A stretch of 64,000 nt of DNA, from positions 10,779 through 74,778 of the forward strand of contig DCIM01000019.1 of the NCBI GenBank assembly GCA_002316005.1, in the 5' to 3' direction. This document shows, piece after piece, positions 1 to 7,353 of this stretch. This stretch comes from Prevotellaceae bacterium UBA1726. Lineage in GTDB: Bacteria; Bacteroidota; Bacteroidia; Bacteroidales; Bacteroidaceae. The notes beneath the pieces are model-generated. The model worked only from the letters and a program-made list of their open reading frames with translations, did not search any database and was not told the DNA's origin. How positions within the stretch are numbered: position 1 is the first letter of the stretch; the number at the start of each line of letters is the position of its first letter. A program made the position numbers and the translations under genes.

Positions 1-878
1 GCAGAGAACGAGCCCGCACAGAAGGTGAGGCCGTTGTGAGGGTTTGGCACAGCATCGAGCATCCATTGGATATCGTCGGTACGGCCGATGATACGAGGCA
101 GGCCGAAGACAGGATAAGGAGGGTCGTCAGGATGGACACACATGTTGATGTCGTACTCCTCGCAGATAGGCATGATAGCCTCGAGCCAGTACTTCATGTT
201 AGCCTGGAGTTGCTCCTTGTTGATGCCATCGTAGAGTTTGAGGAGGTCGCGGAACTTCTGCACAGGAGCCGAGTCACCCTCGCTGAAGTTGCCCGATACA
301 AAGCCCTGAGTCTTGATGATGATATTCTCGACCATGGCATGATCGAACTCAGGAGTAGCGGTCTCCTTTATCTTGTCAGCCTCAGCCACGAGGTCGCGTC
401 CCCACTTATGCTCCTGGGAGAACGCAGCCCAGTCGGCACGCGCAGCCTCACGCTGGAGGATGTAGATGTCGAAATAGGCAAACTGTCCCCAGTCCATGTA
501 GAGGTTGTTAGCCCCGTTAGGGTTGTCGTGGGAGAGGTCGGTACGAGCCCAGTCGAGCACAGGCATGAAGTTGTAGCAGATGCACTTCACACCCTCTTTG
601 CCGAGGTTGCGGAGGCTCTCTTTGTAGACCTCAATCTGTTCGTCGCGGTCGGGACCCGCATATTTGATAGTCTCGACAACAGGAAGCGACTCTACGACGC
701 TCCAAGTCATGCCGAAACTCTCGATGTATTCCTTCAGTTCGTGGATTTTCTCCTGAGTCCACACCTGACCCAGGGGCACATCGTGAAGAGCGGTAACGAT
801 GCCCTCCACACCAATTTGTCTGAGTTGGGCAAGAGTAATCTTATCCTTCTTGCCAAACCAACGCCAAGTTCTTTCCAT
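1..878 (-). CDS. uxuA: D-mannonate dehydratase UxuA (3' end cut by window edge)
   Basis: Dehydrates D-mannonate to 2-keto-3-deoxygluconate in the cytoplasmic hexuronate pathway. The reading frame opens at ATG 878-876 and stays open to base 3 (292 codons) without a stop, so the C-terminus lies outside the window. The N-terminus MERTWRWFGKKD, the segment VEGIVTALHDVP, the metal-site region CVHPDDPP and the segment NGLTFCAGS are characteristic of UxuA. The gene is 126 bp downstream of the hexuronate transporter on the same strand, which fits a glucuronate/galacturonate catabolic pair using the uronic acid released from glucuronoxylan. Identification is firm; the exact end is not visible. Confidence 0.93.
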   Translation of the reverse strand, partial: MERTWRWFGKKDKITLAQLRQIGVEGIVTALHDVPLGQVWTQEKIHELKEYIESFGMTWSVVESLPVVETIKYAGPDRDEQIEVYKESLRNLGKEGVKCICYNFMPVLDWARTDLSHDNPNGANNLYMDWGQFAYFDIYILQREAARADWAAFSQEHKWGRDLVAEADKIKETATPEFDHAMVENIIIKTQGFVSGNFSEGDSAPVQKFRDLLKLYDGINKEQLQANMKYWLEAIMPICEEYDINMCVHPDDPPYPVFGLPRIIGRTDDIQWMLDAVPNPHNGLTFCAGSFS

Positions 879-898
879 TTTTGTTTTTTTTATTTAGG

Positions 899-956
899 CC
901 CTCGGTTGAAACCGAGGGAACGGTGACTATTTAACCCCCCGCGTTATAACGCGGGG
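899..956. repeat. Two adjacent GC-rich palindromes between exuT and uxuA
   Basis: Bases 899-906 (CCCTCGGT) pair with 911-918 (ACCGAGGG) around a 4-nt loop. Bases 937-956 form a perfect 20-bp palindrome (CCCCGCGTTA and its complement). Neither is followed by a T-run on either strand, so they do not look like intrinsic terminators. They resemble REP-type palindromes and may act as mRNA-stabilizing or processing hairpins between the transporter and uxuA. Confidence 0.6.
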
Positions 957-1004
957 CACAGGACAACGGCGAACACACACGGAGGGAACGCCGATGACGG
1001 GCGA

Positions 1005-2486
1005 TTAATCCTCGATTGGCTTGTACTTAGGGACGAGGACGCGGATGATGCACCATGCGAGGAGATAGGCGATGGCACAATAGCAGAAGACTACCATATA
1101 AGCGCCAGGCTTGCCTTCTGTTCCAAAGAACGAGAAGTCATTGTTCTCGGCGAAGGTAAAGAACTTTCCGGCACCTTTGTTGATGCCAAAGCTTGCGAGA
1201 CCACCGAACATTGTGCCGATACCTGTGATTGTGGCAATGGCTCTGCGTGGGAACATATCACCAATGGTGCTGTAGAGATTAGCCGACCAAGCCTGATGAC
1301 CAGCACCAGCAAGACCGATGATGATGGCAGGCCACCAAACGCTCACACCAGCCAAAGGCTGAGCCACAAGAGCAAAAATTGGGAGTGTAGCAAACAGCAA
1401 CATAGCACGCATACGGCCAGCATAAGGATGCATGCCACGCTTCTCGACGAAATATTTTGGAGCATAACCGCCACAGATGCTGACAACGGTCACGATGAGA
1501 TAGAGCACGAAGAGGAGCATCTGACCAGAGAAGGTTGATGCAGGATGGCCGAGTTCCTTGAAATAGGCAGGAGCCCAGAAAAGCAGGAACCACCAAACGC
1601 CATCGGTAAGGAACTTACCCATGATGAAAGCCCAAGTCTGACGATAGCGGAAACAATCGAGGATGGAGAAGGACTTCGTCGTTTCAGAAGTTTCAAGAGT
1701 TTCAGAAGTTTCAAGAGTTTCAAGAGTTTCAGGGGTTTCAGGGGTTTCAAGGGTTTCATCTTGGTTGATGTATTCAAGTTCGGCTTGATTGACAAACTTA
1801 CTATCCTGTGGACGGCTGTAGAAGACGAGCCAGAGGCCAGCCCACACGAAACCGATGGCACCAATGATGATGAACGCCATCTCCCAACCGAAGGCATTAG
1901 CCAACTGAGGGATGGTGAGAGGAGCGAGGAGAGCACCCACGCTTGCACCAGCGTTGAAGATGGAAGTGGCAAAGGCGCGGTCCTTCTTTGGGAAATATTC
2001 GGCAGTAACCTTGATGGCAGCAGGGAAGTTTCCAGCCTCGCCAGCAGCCAGGAAGCAACGGCAAGCGATGAAGAACCAAACGCTGAGCGTCAGTCCGAGC
2101 AAACCAATCTGCGAAGCCTTCTCTGTGGCGCGGAGAGCCTCCATGCCATCAAGACCGTTGCAAGCCACCGTGAGCCAACCGCAACCAGCATGCAAGCAAG
2201 CAGCAAGACTCCAGAGGACGATGGCCCAGATGTAGCCTTTCTTTGTGCCCATGATATCAATGAACTTACCAGCGAAGAGGCTGATGAAGGCATAGAAGAT
2301 GGAGAACACAGCCGTGATGGTACCATAGTCGTTATCGTCCCAATGGAAATCGACAGCAATAAAATCGGTATAGGTCAGCGAGAGAACCTGACGGTCCATG
2401 TAGTTGACCAATGTAGCAAGGAAGAGCATTCCGCAGATGACCCAACGGAACTGGGAGATGCCCTGAGAAGTTGTTTTGTTACTCAT
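1005..2486 (-). CDS. exuT: MFS hexuronate transporter (ExuT-like, ACS family)
   Basis: Predicted inner-membrane proton symporter of the anion:cation symporter family, importing glucuronate/galacturonate. 493 aa with about 12 hydrophobic segments. Family features are FAGKFIDIMGTKKGY after the second segment, the FNAGASVGALLAPL segment, GWEMAFIIIGAIGF in segment 6, and AGHQAWSANLYSTIGDMFPR. The start at 2486 fits the promoter 37 bp upstream. Odd: the central cytoplasmic loop (about residues 243-268) is a run of E-T-L/P/S triplets encoded by a 9-bp minisatellite at 1681-1758. First gene of a two-gene unit with uxuA. Substrate is inferred from family and from the neighbour. Confidence 0.85.
   Translation of the reverse strand: MSNKTTSQGISQFRWVICGMLFLATLVNYMDRQVLSLTYTDFIAVDFHWDDNDYGTITAVFSIFYAFISLFAGKFIDIMGTKKGYIWAIVLWSLAACLHAGCGWLTVACNGLDGMEALRATEKASQIGLLGLTLSVWFFIACRCFLAAGEAGNFPAAIKVTAEYFPKKDRAFATSIFNAGASVGALLAPLTIPQLANAFGWEMAFIIIGAIGFVWAGLWLVFYSRPQDSKFVNQAELEYINQDETLETPETPETLETLETSETLETSETTKSFSILDCFRYRQTWAFIMGKFLTDGVWWFLLFWAPAYFKELGHPASTFSGQMLLFVLYLIVTVVSICGGYAPKYFVEKRGMHPYAGRMRAMLLFATLPIFALVAQPLAGVSVWWPAIIIGLAGAGHQAWSANLYSTIGDMFPRRAIATITGIGTMFGGLASFGINKGAGKFFTFAENNDFSFFGTEGKPGAYMVVFCYCAIAYLLAWCIIRVLVPKYKPIED
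1681..1758 (-). repeat. 9-bp coding minisatellite in the transporter loop
   Basis: About nine imperfect copies of a 9-bp unit (plus strand GTTTCAAGA/GTTTCAGAA/GTTTCAGGG). They are in frame and encode repeating Glu-Thr-Leu, Glu-Thr-Pro and Glu-Thr-Ser triplets in the loop between the two six-helix bundles. Unit length is a multiple of three, so copy number can vary without a frameshift. Confidence 0.9.
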
Positions 2487-2522
2487 TATGTGAAATAGGA
2501 TTTAGTTTTCTTTTTGCTTATG

Positions 2523-2553
2523 CAAAGGTACTGCAAATAGAAGAAAATTCAAA
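2523..2553 (-). promoter_or_regulatory. Promoter of the exuT-uxuA operon
   Basis: On the minus strand a perfect Bacteroidetes -7 element TAnnTTTG (TACCTTTG, 2530-2523) lies 19 bp from a TTTG -33 element (2553-2550). It predicts a start near 2516, about 30 nt before the ATG. The TGTWACA pair found at the xylan promoters is absent 30 bp upstream (2561-2567 reads CCCGAGA). Confidence 0.75.
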
Positions 2554-2585
2554 ATAAAATCCCGAGAATTATTAATGCTCGCCCT

Positions 2586-2620
2586 AAAAAAAAAACGACC
2601 CACAGGAGTCTATGGGTCGT
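2586..2620 (-). terminator. Intrinsic terminator of the 31-kb glycosidase operon
   Basis: On the minus strand an 11-bp stem (ACGACCCATAG with CTGTGGGTCGT, one G-U pair, 4-nt loop) is followed directly by a run of about ten T. It sits 27 bp after the stop of the last GH43 gene and upstream of the exuT promoter, so it separates the two operons. Confidence 0.92.
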
Positions 2621-2646
2621 AGTAGGTTATAAAGGGGAGGATTTTT

Positions 2647-4119
2647 TTATTCCTCGCGGCGGAGGTTCCATTTAGAGTTGTCGGTAGAGAAGTCGTAAGG
2701 CTGGAGTACAGGCGAACTGTCGGCGATGGAATAGAGGCAAATCTTTGTGTTGATGCCCTCCACGCCAGGGATTGCCTTAGGAAGGATGCGGAAAGTGCCA
2801 TCGGTGAGTTGCTCTATACGCCAGAGTTGCGAGTCAGCCCCCGTGAACGAAGGTACAGCCTCGACTGTGTAATCGGCAGTAGCGGCAAGAGCCTTGTCGG
2901 TACCAGCGATGGTGATTTTGAAGTAAGGATTCGACAGATATCCACCAGCCTCAGGAACAGCCGTGATGGTCCAACGCTGATGAGGACGCGACATATAATC
3001 GCCCAGACGAACCTCAAGGTTACCCTCAGGCCATACACCCTGAACCTCCTCGAGAGTCTGGTTTGCGATAGGTTTTGTTGGTTCGTTAGGGTCCATACGG
3101 AACCACGACTGACGCTGTTGCTCGAGGCGAACGAAATCGACAGCAGCCTCGAGAGCATAGCCATGACGCTCAGACTGAACCTGATAGATGCCCTCCTGGA
3201 ACTTCTCGCCAGCCACAGGCCAGCCCTTCTTCCAGATGATAGGACGAACGGCAAGAACGCTACGACCGCTACGGTCGAAATCGGCCTCCCAATGGAAAGA
3301 CATTATCTCTACACCCTCGTCGAGGATGGTACGGCCAAAGTGGCCAGCACCTACAGCACGACGCTCGCCATTGATGACCATCTTTCCGCCACCCTGAGCC
3401 ATGTCGCGGCCCACATTATCGATGAAAGGACCAGTAACCGACTTGCTTCGTCCGCAGACGATGTTGTAGGTAGAGTTCACACCATCGCAACAAGTGCCAT
3501 GAGTGCCGAGGAGATAGTAGTAGCCATCGTGATAGATGAGGTCGGTAGCCTCGCAGTCGATAGAGATATCAGTAGCGATGTTGCCATCCTTGCGATAGCC
3601 CGTCTCTGGGTCGAGTTCCACGATGCGGATATTACCAAAGTAAGTACCATAGCAAAGCCACAGCTGACCCTCAGGAGTGAGGATGAGACCAGCATCGATA
3701 GCATCGCAGTCCTCATCGCCATCAGACTGAGCCACCTCCACAGCCTCGGTATATTTGAAACGAGGGTCGTTAGGGTCGAGAGTCTCATTCCACATTGTCA
3801 GAACGCGACCATTATGACCACCACCAAGACCACCACCCGTAGCACTATAAGCCACGAGATAGCGGTCGCCAATCTTGATAACATCAGGAGCAGCACCACC
3901 ACCAGGACGAACAGGTCCGCTATACCAATGCCAGCCATCCTCTGTGCAGAGACCGCCACCACCAGTACCGAAGGTGTACCATTTGCCATCGCACTCGGCA
4001 AGAGTAGATGGGTCGTGAATCCAAGGCTGACCAGATTGGGCGAAAGCCCCCCTCAATCCCCCGAGGGGGAGGAAGTTTAATACTACAGCAAGTACTAATA
4101 TCTTATATATTGTCTTCAT
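2647..4119 (-). CDS. Secreted GH43 glycosidase with C-terminal lectin-like module
   Basis: Exported family 43 glycosidase, probably an arabinofuranosidase or arabinanase-like enzyme. 490 aa; signal peptide to about residue 28 (ends AFA-Q). The five-blade propeller carries the expected acids: Asp36 (IHDPS, base), Asp142 (DAIDAG, pKa modulator) and Glu190 (DCEATD, acid). Residues about 310-490 have the spacing of a ricin-type or beta-sandwich sugar-binding module. Last gene of the long operon, starting 5 nt after the GH43-GH8 gene, followed by the terminator. The signal-peptide C-region is encoded by a GC-rich palindrome. Exact activity within GH43 cannot be told from sequence alone. Confidence 0.85.
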   Translation of the reverse strand: MKTIYKILVLAVVLNFLPLGGLRGAFAQSGQPWIHDPSTLAECDGKWYTFGTGGGGLCTEDGWHWYSGPVRPGGGAAPDVIKIGDRYLVAYSATGGGLGGGHNGRVLTMWNETLDPNDPRFKYTEAVEVAQSDGDEDCDAIDAGLILTPEGQLWLCYGTYFGNIRIVELDPETGYRKDGNIATDISIDCEATDLIYHDGYYYLLGTHGTCCDGVNSTYNIVCGRSKSVTGPFIDNVGRDMAQGGGKMVINGERRAVGAGHFGRTILDEGVEIMSFHWEADFDRSGRSVLAVRPIIWKKGWPVAGEKFQEGIYQVQSERHGYALEAAVDFVRLEQQRQSWFRMDPNEPTKPIANQTLEEVQGVWPEGNLEVRLGDYMSRPHQRWTITAVPEAGGYLSNPYFKITIAGTDKALAATADYTVEAVPSFTGADSQLWRIEQLTDGTFRILPKAIPGVEGINTKICLYSIADSSPVLQPYDFSTDNSKWNLRREE

Positions 4120-4124
4120 ATGGC

Positions 4125-7100
4125 TTATTTTTTAGCGTTAGGAGTGATGATTTTTACATTATTAACCGGTTTGCCATCCTTATCGATGATGCGGAGGCAG
4201 AAGTCGCTCATGCCAGGGCCGTTGATGACAGCACCTGTGAGAACATTCTCACCCTTGTGGAGAGTGACAGTACGAGAAACCATATCGTCGCGCACCATTC
4301 GGCGGTCGCCAGAGAGCATACAAACCTCCTCGTCACCAAGCCACCAACGCGAAGCGCCATTAGAACCGATGGCAAAACGAACATTAGGGATATCCTCATC
4401 GCATACGATAGTCGTTGTGGCCCAGAAGATGACGCCATAACGCTGCTGACCAGTACAGGTAGCGAAGCGATAGAGTTTTGCGTGATAGAGTTGGCTGTCG
4501 TAATTGTGCCAAGCAGCCTTGTCCTTCTTTGTGATCTTCATTGGAGCAGGAAGGTTCTCCTTGATATAACTATCGGTGAAGACAGTATTCGAGCGGTTAG
4601 GCTTGAGGATTGGATCGCGGAGAGTCCAACGGCGGATGAATCCCTCCTCGTCGGTAGAGGCAGGAGTAGCAGAAGCCGGAAGGAAGTAAGACTCCATCTG
4701 AGGAGTTTTCTCGATGACGCGATAATGGCCAGAGAGATGCATGAACGCAAACAGACGGAGCAGACCATCGTAGTAAGCATCGAAGAAACCATCCTCGTCA
4801 GGTTGATGTTTGCTGTTCCAGAGACGGTCGATGAACTCGTAAGCCTTTGGATGAGAGCACATTATAGAAGCCGCTGCTGTAGTAGCCACGAGACCCATGG
4901 AATGGCGCAGACGCTCAGGATAGTTGCCCGCCTTGAGCAGACGCTCAGGACAAGTGCCATCAACATTATACTGATCGACGAAGGTATCGATGCCCTGAGA
5001 ATAGAAGAAGTTCTGGACGGTGTGACCATACTGCTGTTGCCACTCACGATCGGCACACGACCAACTATAGTCGAGGGCGATGTTCATTGGCACACGCCAA
5101 GAATCGAAGCGGAAAGCATCGCCGATGATACCACGACGACCCATGAGCGAGCCATCGAAATTGTTGTAGTCAGGATTGAGACCAGTAACAGGATTGATGC
5201 TCTTATGGAGATATTCGCGACTCTTGCGAGCACACTCACGCCAATAAGAAGCACGACCATCCTCAGCATAGCGAGCCCACACCTCGTAGAAGGCAGGGAT
5301 ATGATAAGAAGGGTCGGTGTAGTTGGCACCAGGAACAAACGAGATGAGAGACGTTGCTGGGTCCATCAAGGCAAGAGTGCGCTTGATGGTGACAGGTTTT
5401 TCGAGCGGTTTTCCGTCAAAGCCCCTACGCATGGTGAACTCAGACTCACGAGGCTGTACGGCATCAAGGATATACTGAGCCTCCTTGAGGTAGTTTATCT
5501 CGCCATTGTTGCCCCAACGGTTTGAAGCGAAGACAAGCGAAGTGATGAAATACAACTCACCATCAGAAGCAGGACCCGTGAACTCATGCGATGAACCATC
5601 GCGCTTGCAACTCCAACGGAAGTAACCCTTTTGGTCGCCCTCCTTGATCTGCATATACTCCTTAGCCCAACGCCAGAGGCGGTCGAAGATGTCCTTACGG
5701 TCGAACTGCACAGCAATCATCATTCCGTAAGACATACCCTCTGTACGGACATCATCATTCTTGATGTCGGAGATATACGCCTTGTCCTTGCCAACCTCGA
5801 AGTAGCACTTGTTCTTTCCAACGAAGACATCGTTGAACACCTCCCGGAGTTTATTCTCAACCTCCTCAGCAGGATAGCCAGCCTCGACGAAAAGGTTGCG
5901 ATAAGAGCCCGAGCCAAGACCGCCATTTGTGGCAGGAACCAACGGACGACGGCTGTTGAGCGAAATCCAATCGACCTCTACAGGACGGTCGCCATTGTTT
6001 GTAAGCACCAGCTCATAGAGACCGTTAGGCTGCTTATTTGCCTTCAACGAGAGGGTTGTCTTTGAGAGTTCGGTGAGTTGCATACGGCCAAACATACCAG
6101 GCATATTCACCCATGTGGTGTATTCGCCTTCAGGCATCTTCACATTTCCATAAGATACCCAACCGCCCTTTGGCAATATTGTCTTCCAGCCAAGGAAGCA
6201 GTTTGTTGTGTCGTTATAGGCAATTGTAGCCCCACCACCTATTGCCGAGTAGCGGTCCATCTGCACCATATCGCGTGCATCAGTAACGCCAACACCACGG
6301 AGAGTTGGGATAACCTCCTGGATGGTGCCATCAGGATTGAATGTGAGTGAATCGACACAAACAGAACGGTTCTTGTCGAATTTTGGAGAATAGTCGTTAT
6401 GATGGTAGAACAGATACCATTGGTTCTGATACTCCACGATGCTATGGTGGTTTGTCCAACAATGGTTCTCGTGCTCGCGCATGATGATACCTTTATACTC
6501 GTAAGGTCCCATTGGGTTGTCGCTCATGGCATAGACGAGAGCCTCGGTAGGATTCTCCTGAACCTCGCCCTTCTCGTTCTTCTCGCCAGCCTTGAAACGC
6601 ACCCAAGGATAGGTGAGATAGAACTTTCCGTTACGCTCGAAGGCGAAAGGACCCTCCTGCAGACCAGCCTTTGGGAGGTCGATGGCATGACCATAGAACT
6701 TCATACCCTGGAAACCCTCGGTAGGATTCTGGAGTTCCTCCTCTGCAAGTTCGAGGAGATTATCATTCAGTTTTGCCACACGGATGCCACCAGCACCCCA
6801 GAAGATGTAGTTCTCACCCTTGCTTGTCTGGAGTACACATGGGTCGATACCGCTTATGCCCCTGATATTTGACTCCTGTGGGATATATGGGCCTTCAGGT
6901 TTGTCGGCAATGGCAACACCAATACCGAATCCCCTACCCTCCTTCACTCCGTCAGGGAAGAAGAAATAGTACTTGCCATCCTTCTCGACACAGTCGGGAG
7001 CCCACATGGAATAGCCGGTAGGATTTCCCCAAGGAACCTGCTCTTGAGAGAGGATGACACCAAGGTCGGTCCAGTCTGTAAGATTCTGGCTGGTGAACGC

Positions 7101-7334
7101 ATGATAATCGGCCATACAGAACCATTCCGGTCTGCTGTTTGGGTTCGCGGAATAGTGGATGTCGTGCGAAGGATACAAGTAAAGACGACCATTGAACACT
7201 CGAGCCGTTGGGTCGGCCGAGAACTGGTTGCGAATGATTGGGTTCTGGGCATATGCAGAGCCCAACCAAGCCTTCCCTGAGGGAAGGATGTTTAATACTA
7301 ATGCCAATAAAAATATCTTGCGGAAATAAGTCAT
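4125..7334 (-). CDS. GH43 - GH8 fusion (arabinofuranosidase/xylosidase plus reducing-end xylanase)
   Basis: Two catalytic domains in one 1069-aa exported protein. Residues 31-355 are a GH43 propeller with Asp41 (SADPT), Asp164 (GIDPC) and Glu227 (QEGPF). Residues 360-470 form a beta-sandwich linker. Residues about 475-890 are a GH8 (alpha/alpha)6 barrel of the Rex type (reducing-end xylose-releasing exo-oligoxylanase) with Glu532 (RTEGMSYGMM, acid), Asp591 (ASDGELYF) and Asp744 (FDSWRVP, candidate base). Residues 905-1069 are a further beta-sandwich (KGENVLTGAVINGPG). It would trim xylo-oligosaccharides from side chain and reducing end. It follows the GH3 gene by 19 bp. Specific activities are inferred from families. 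Confidence 0.88.
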   Translation of the reverse strand: MTYFRKIFLLALVLNILPSGKAWLGSAYAQNPIIRNQFSADPTARVFNGRLYLYPSHDIHYSANPNSRPEWFCMADYHAFTSQNLTDWTDLGVILSQEQVPWGNPTGYSMWAPDCVEKDGKYYFFFPDGVKEGRGFGIGVAIADKPEGPYIPQESNIRGISGIDPCVLQTSKGENYIFWGAGGIRVAKLNDNLLELAEEELQNPTEGFQGMKFYGHAIDLPKAGLQEGPFAFERNGKFYLTYPWVRFKAGEKNEKGEVQENPTEALVYAMSDNPMGPYEYKGIIMREHENHCWTNHHSIVEYQNQWYLFYHHNDYSPKFDKNRSVCVDSLTFNPDGTIQEVIPTLRGVGVTDARDMVQMDRYSAIGGGATIAYNDTTNCFLGWKTILPKGGWVSYGNVKMPEGEYTTWVNMPGMFGRMQLTELSKTTLSLKANKQPNGLYELVLTNNGDRPVEVDWISLNSRRPLVPATNGGLGSGSYRNLFVEAGYPAEEVENKLREVFNDVFVGKNKCYFEVGKDKAYISDIKNDDVRTEGMSYGMMIAVQFDRKDIFDRLWRWAKEYMQIKEGDQKGYFRWSCKRDGSSHEFTGPASDGELYFITSLVFASNRWGNNGEINYLKEAQYILDAVQPRESEFTMRRGFDGKPLEKPVTIKRTLALMDPATSLISFVPGANYTDPSYHIPAFYEVWARYAEDGRASYWRECARKSREYLHKSINPVTGLNPDYNNFDGSLMGRRGIIGDAFRFDSWRVPMNIALDYSWSCADREWQQQYGHTVQNFFYSQGIDTFVDQYNVDGTCPERLLKAGNYPERLRHSMGLVATTAAASIMCSHPKAYEFIDRLWNSKHQPDEDGFFDAYYDGLLRLFAFMHLSGHYRVIEKTPQMESYFLPASATPASTDEEGFIRRWTLRDPILKPNRSNTVFTDSYIKENLPAPMKITKKDKAAWHNYDSQLYHAKLYRFATCTGQQRYGVIFWATTTIVCDEDIPNVRFAIGSNGASRWWLGDEEVCMLSGDRRMVRDDMVSRTVTLHKGENVLTGAVINGPGMSDFCLRIIDKDGKPVNNVKIITPNAKK

Positions 7335-7353
7335 ATTATAATGATGTTTGGGA

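Noticed and set aside
899..956. Palindromes between exuT and uxuA as terminators
   Set aside because: No T-run on either strand; they would also cut off uxuA, which has no promoter of its own.
4008..5525. Long open frames on the plus strand opposite the glycosidase genes (for example 505 codons here, 423 codons at 2809-4080, 317 at 1545-2498)
   Set aside because: They lie entirely opposite well-recognised minus-strand genes, have no signal peptide or domain, and reflect codon bias of the real genes.
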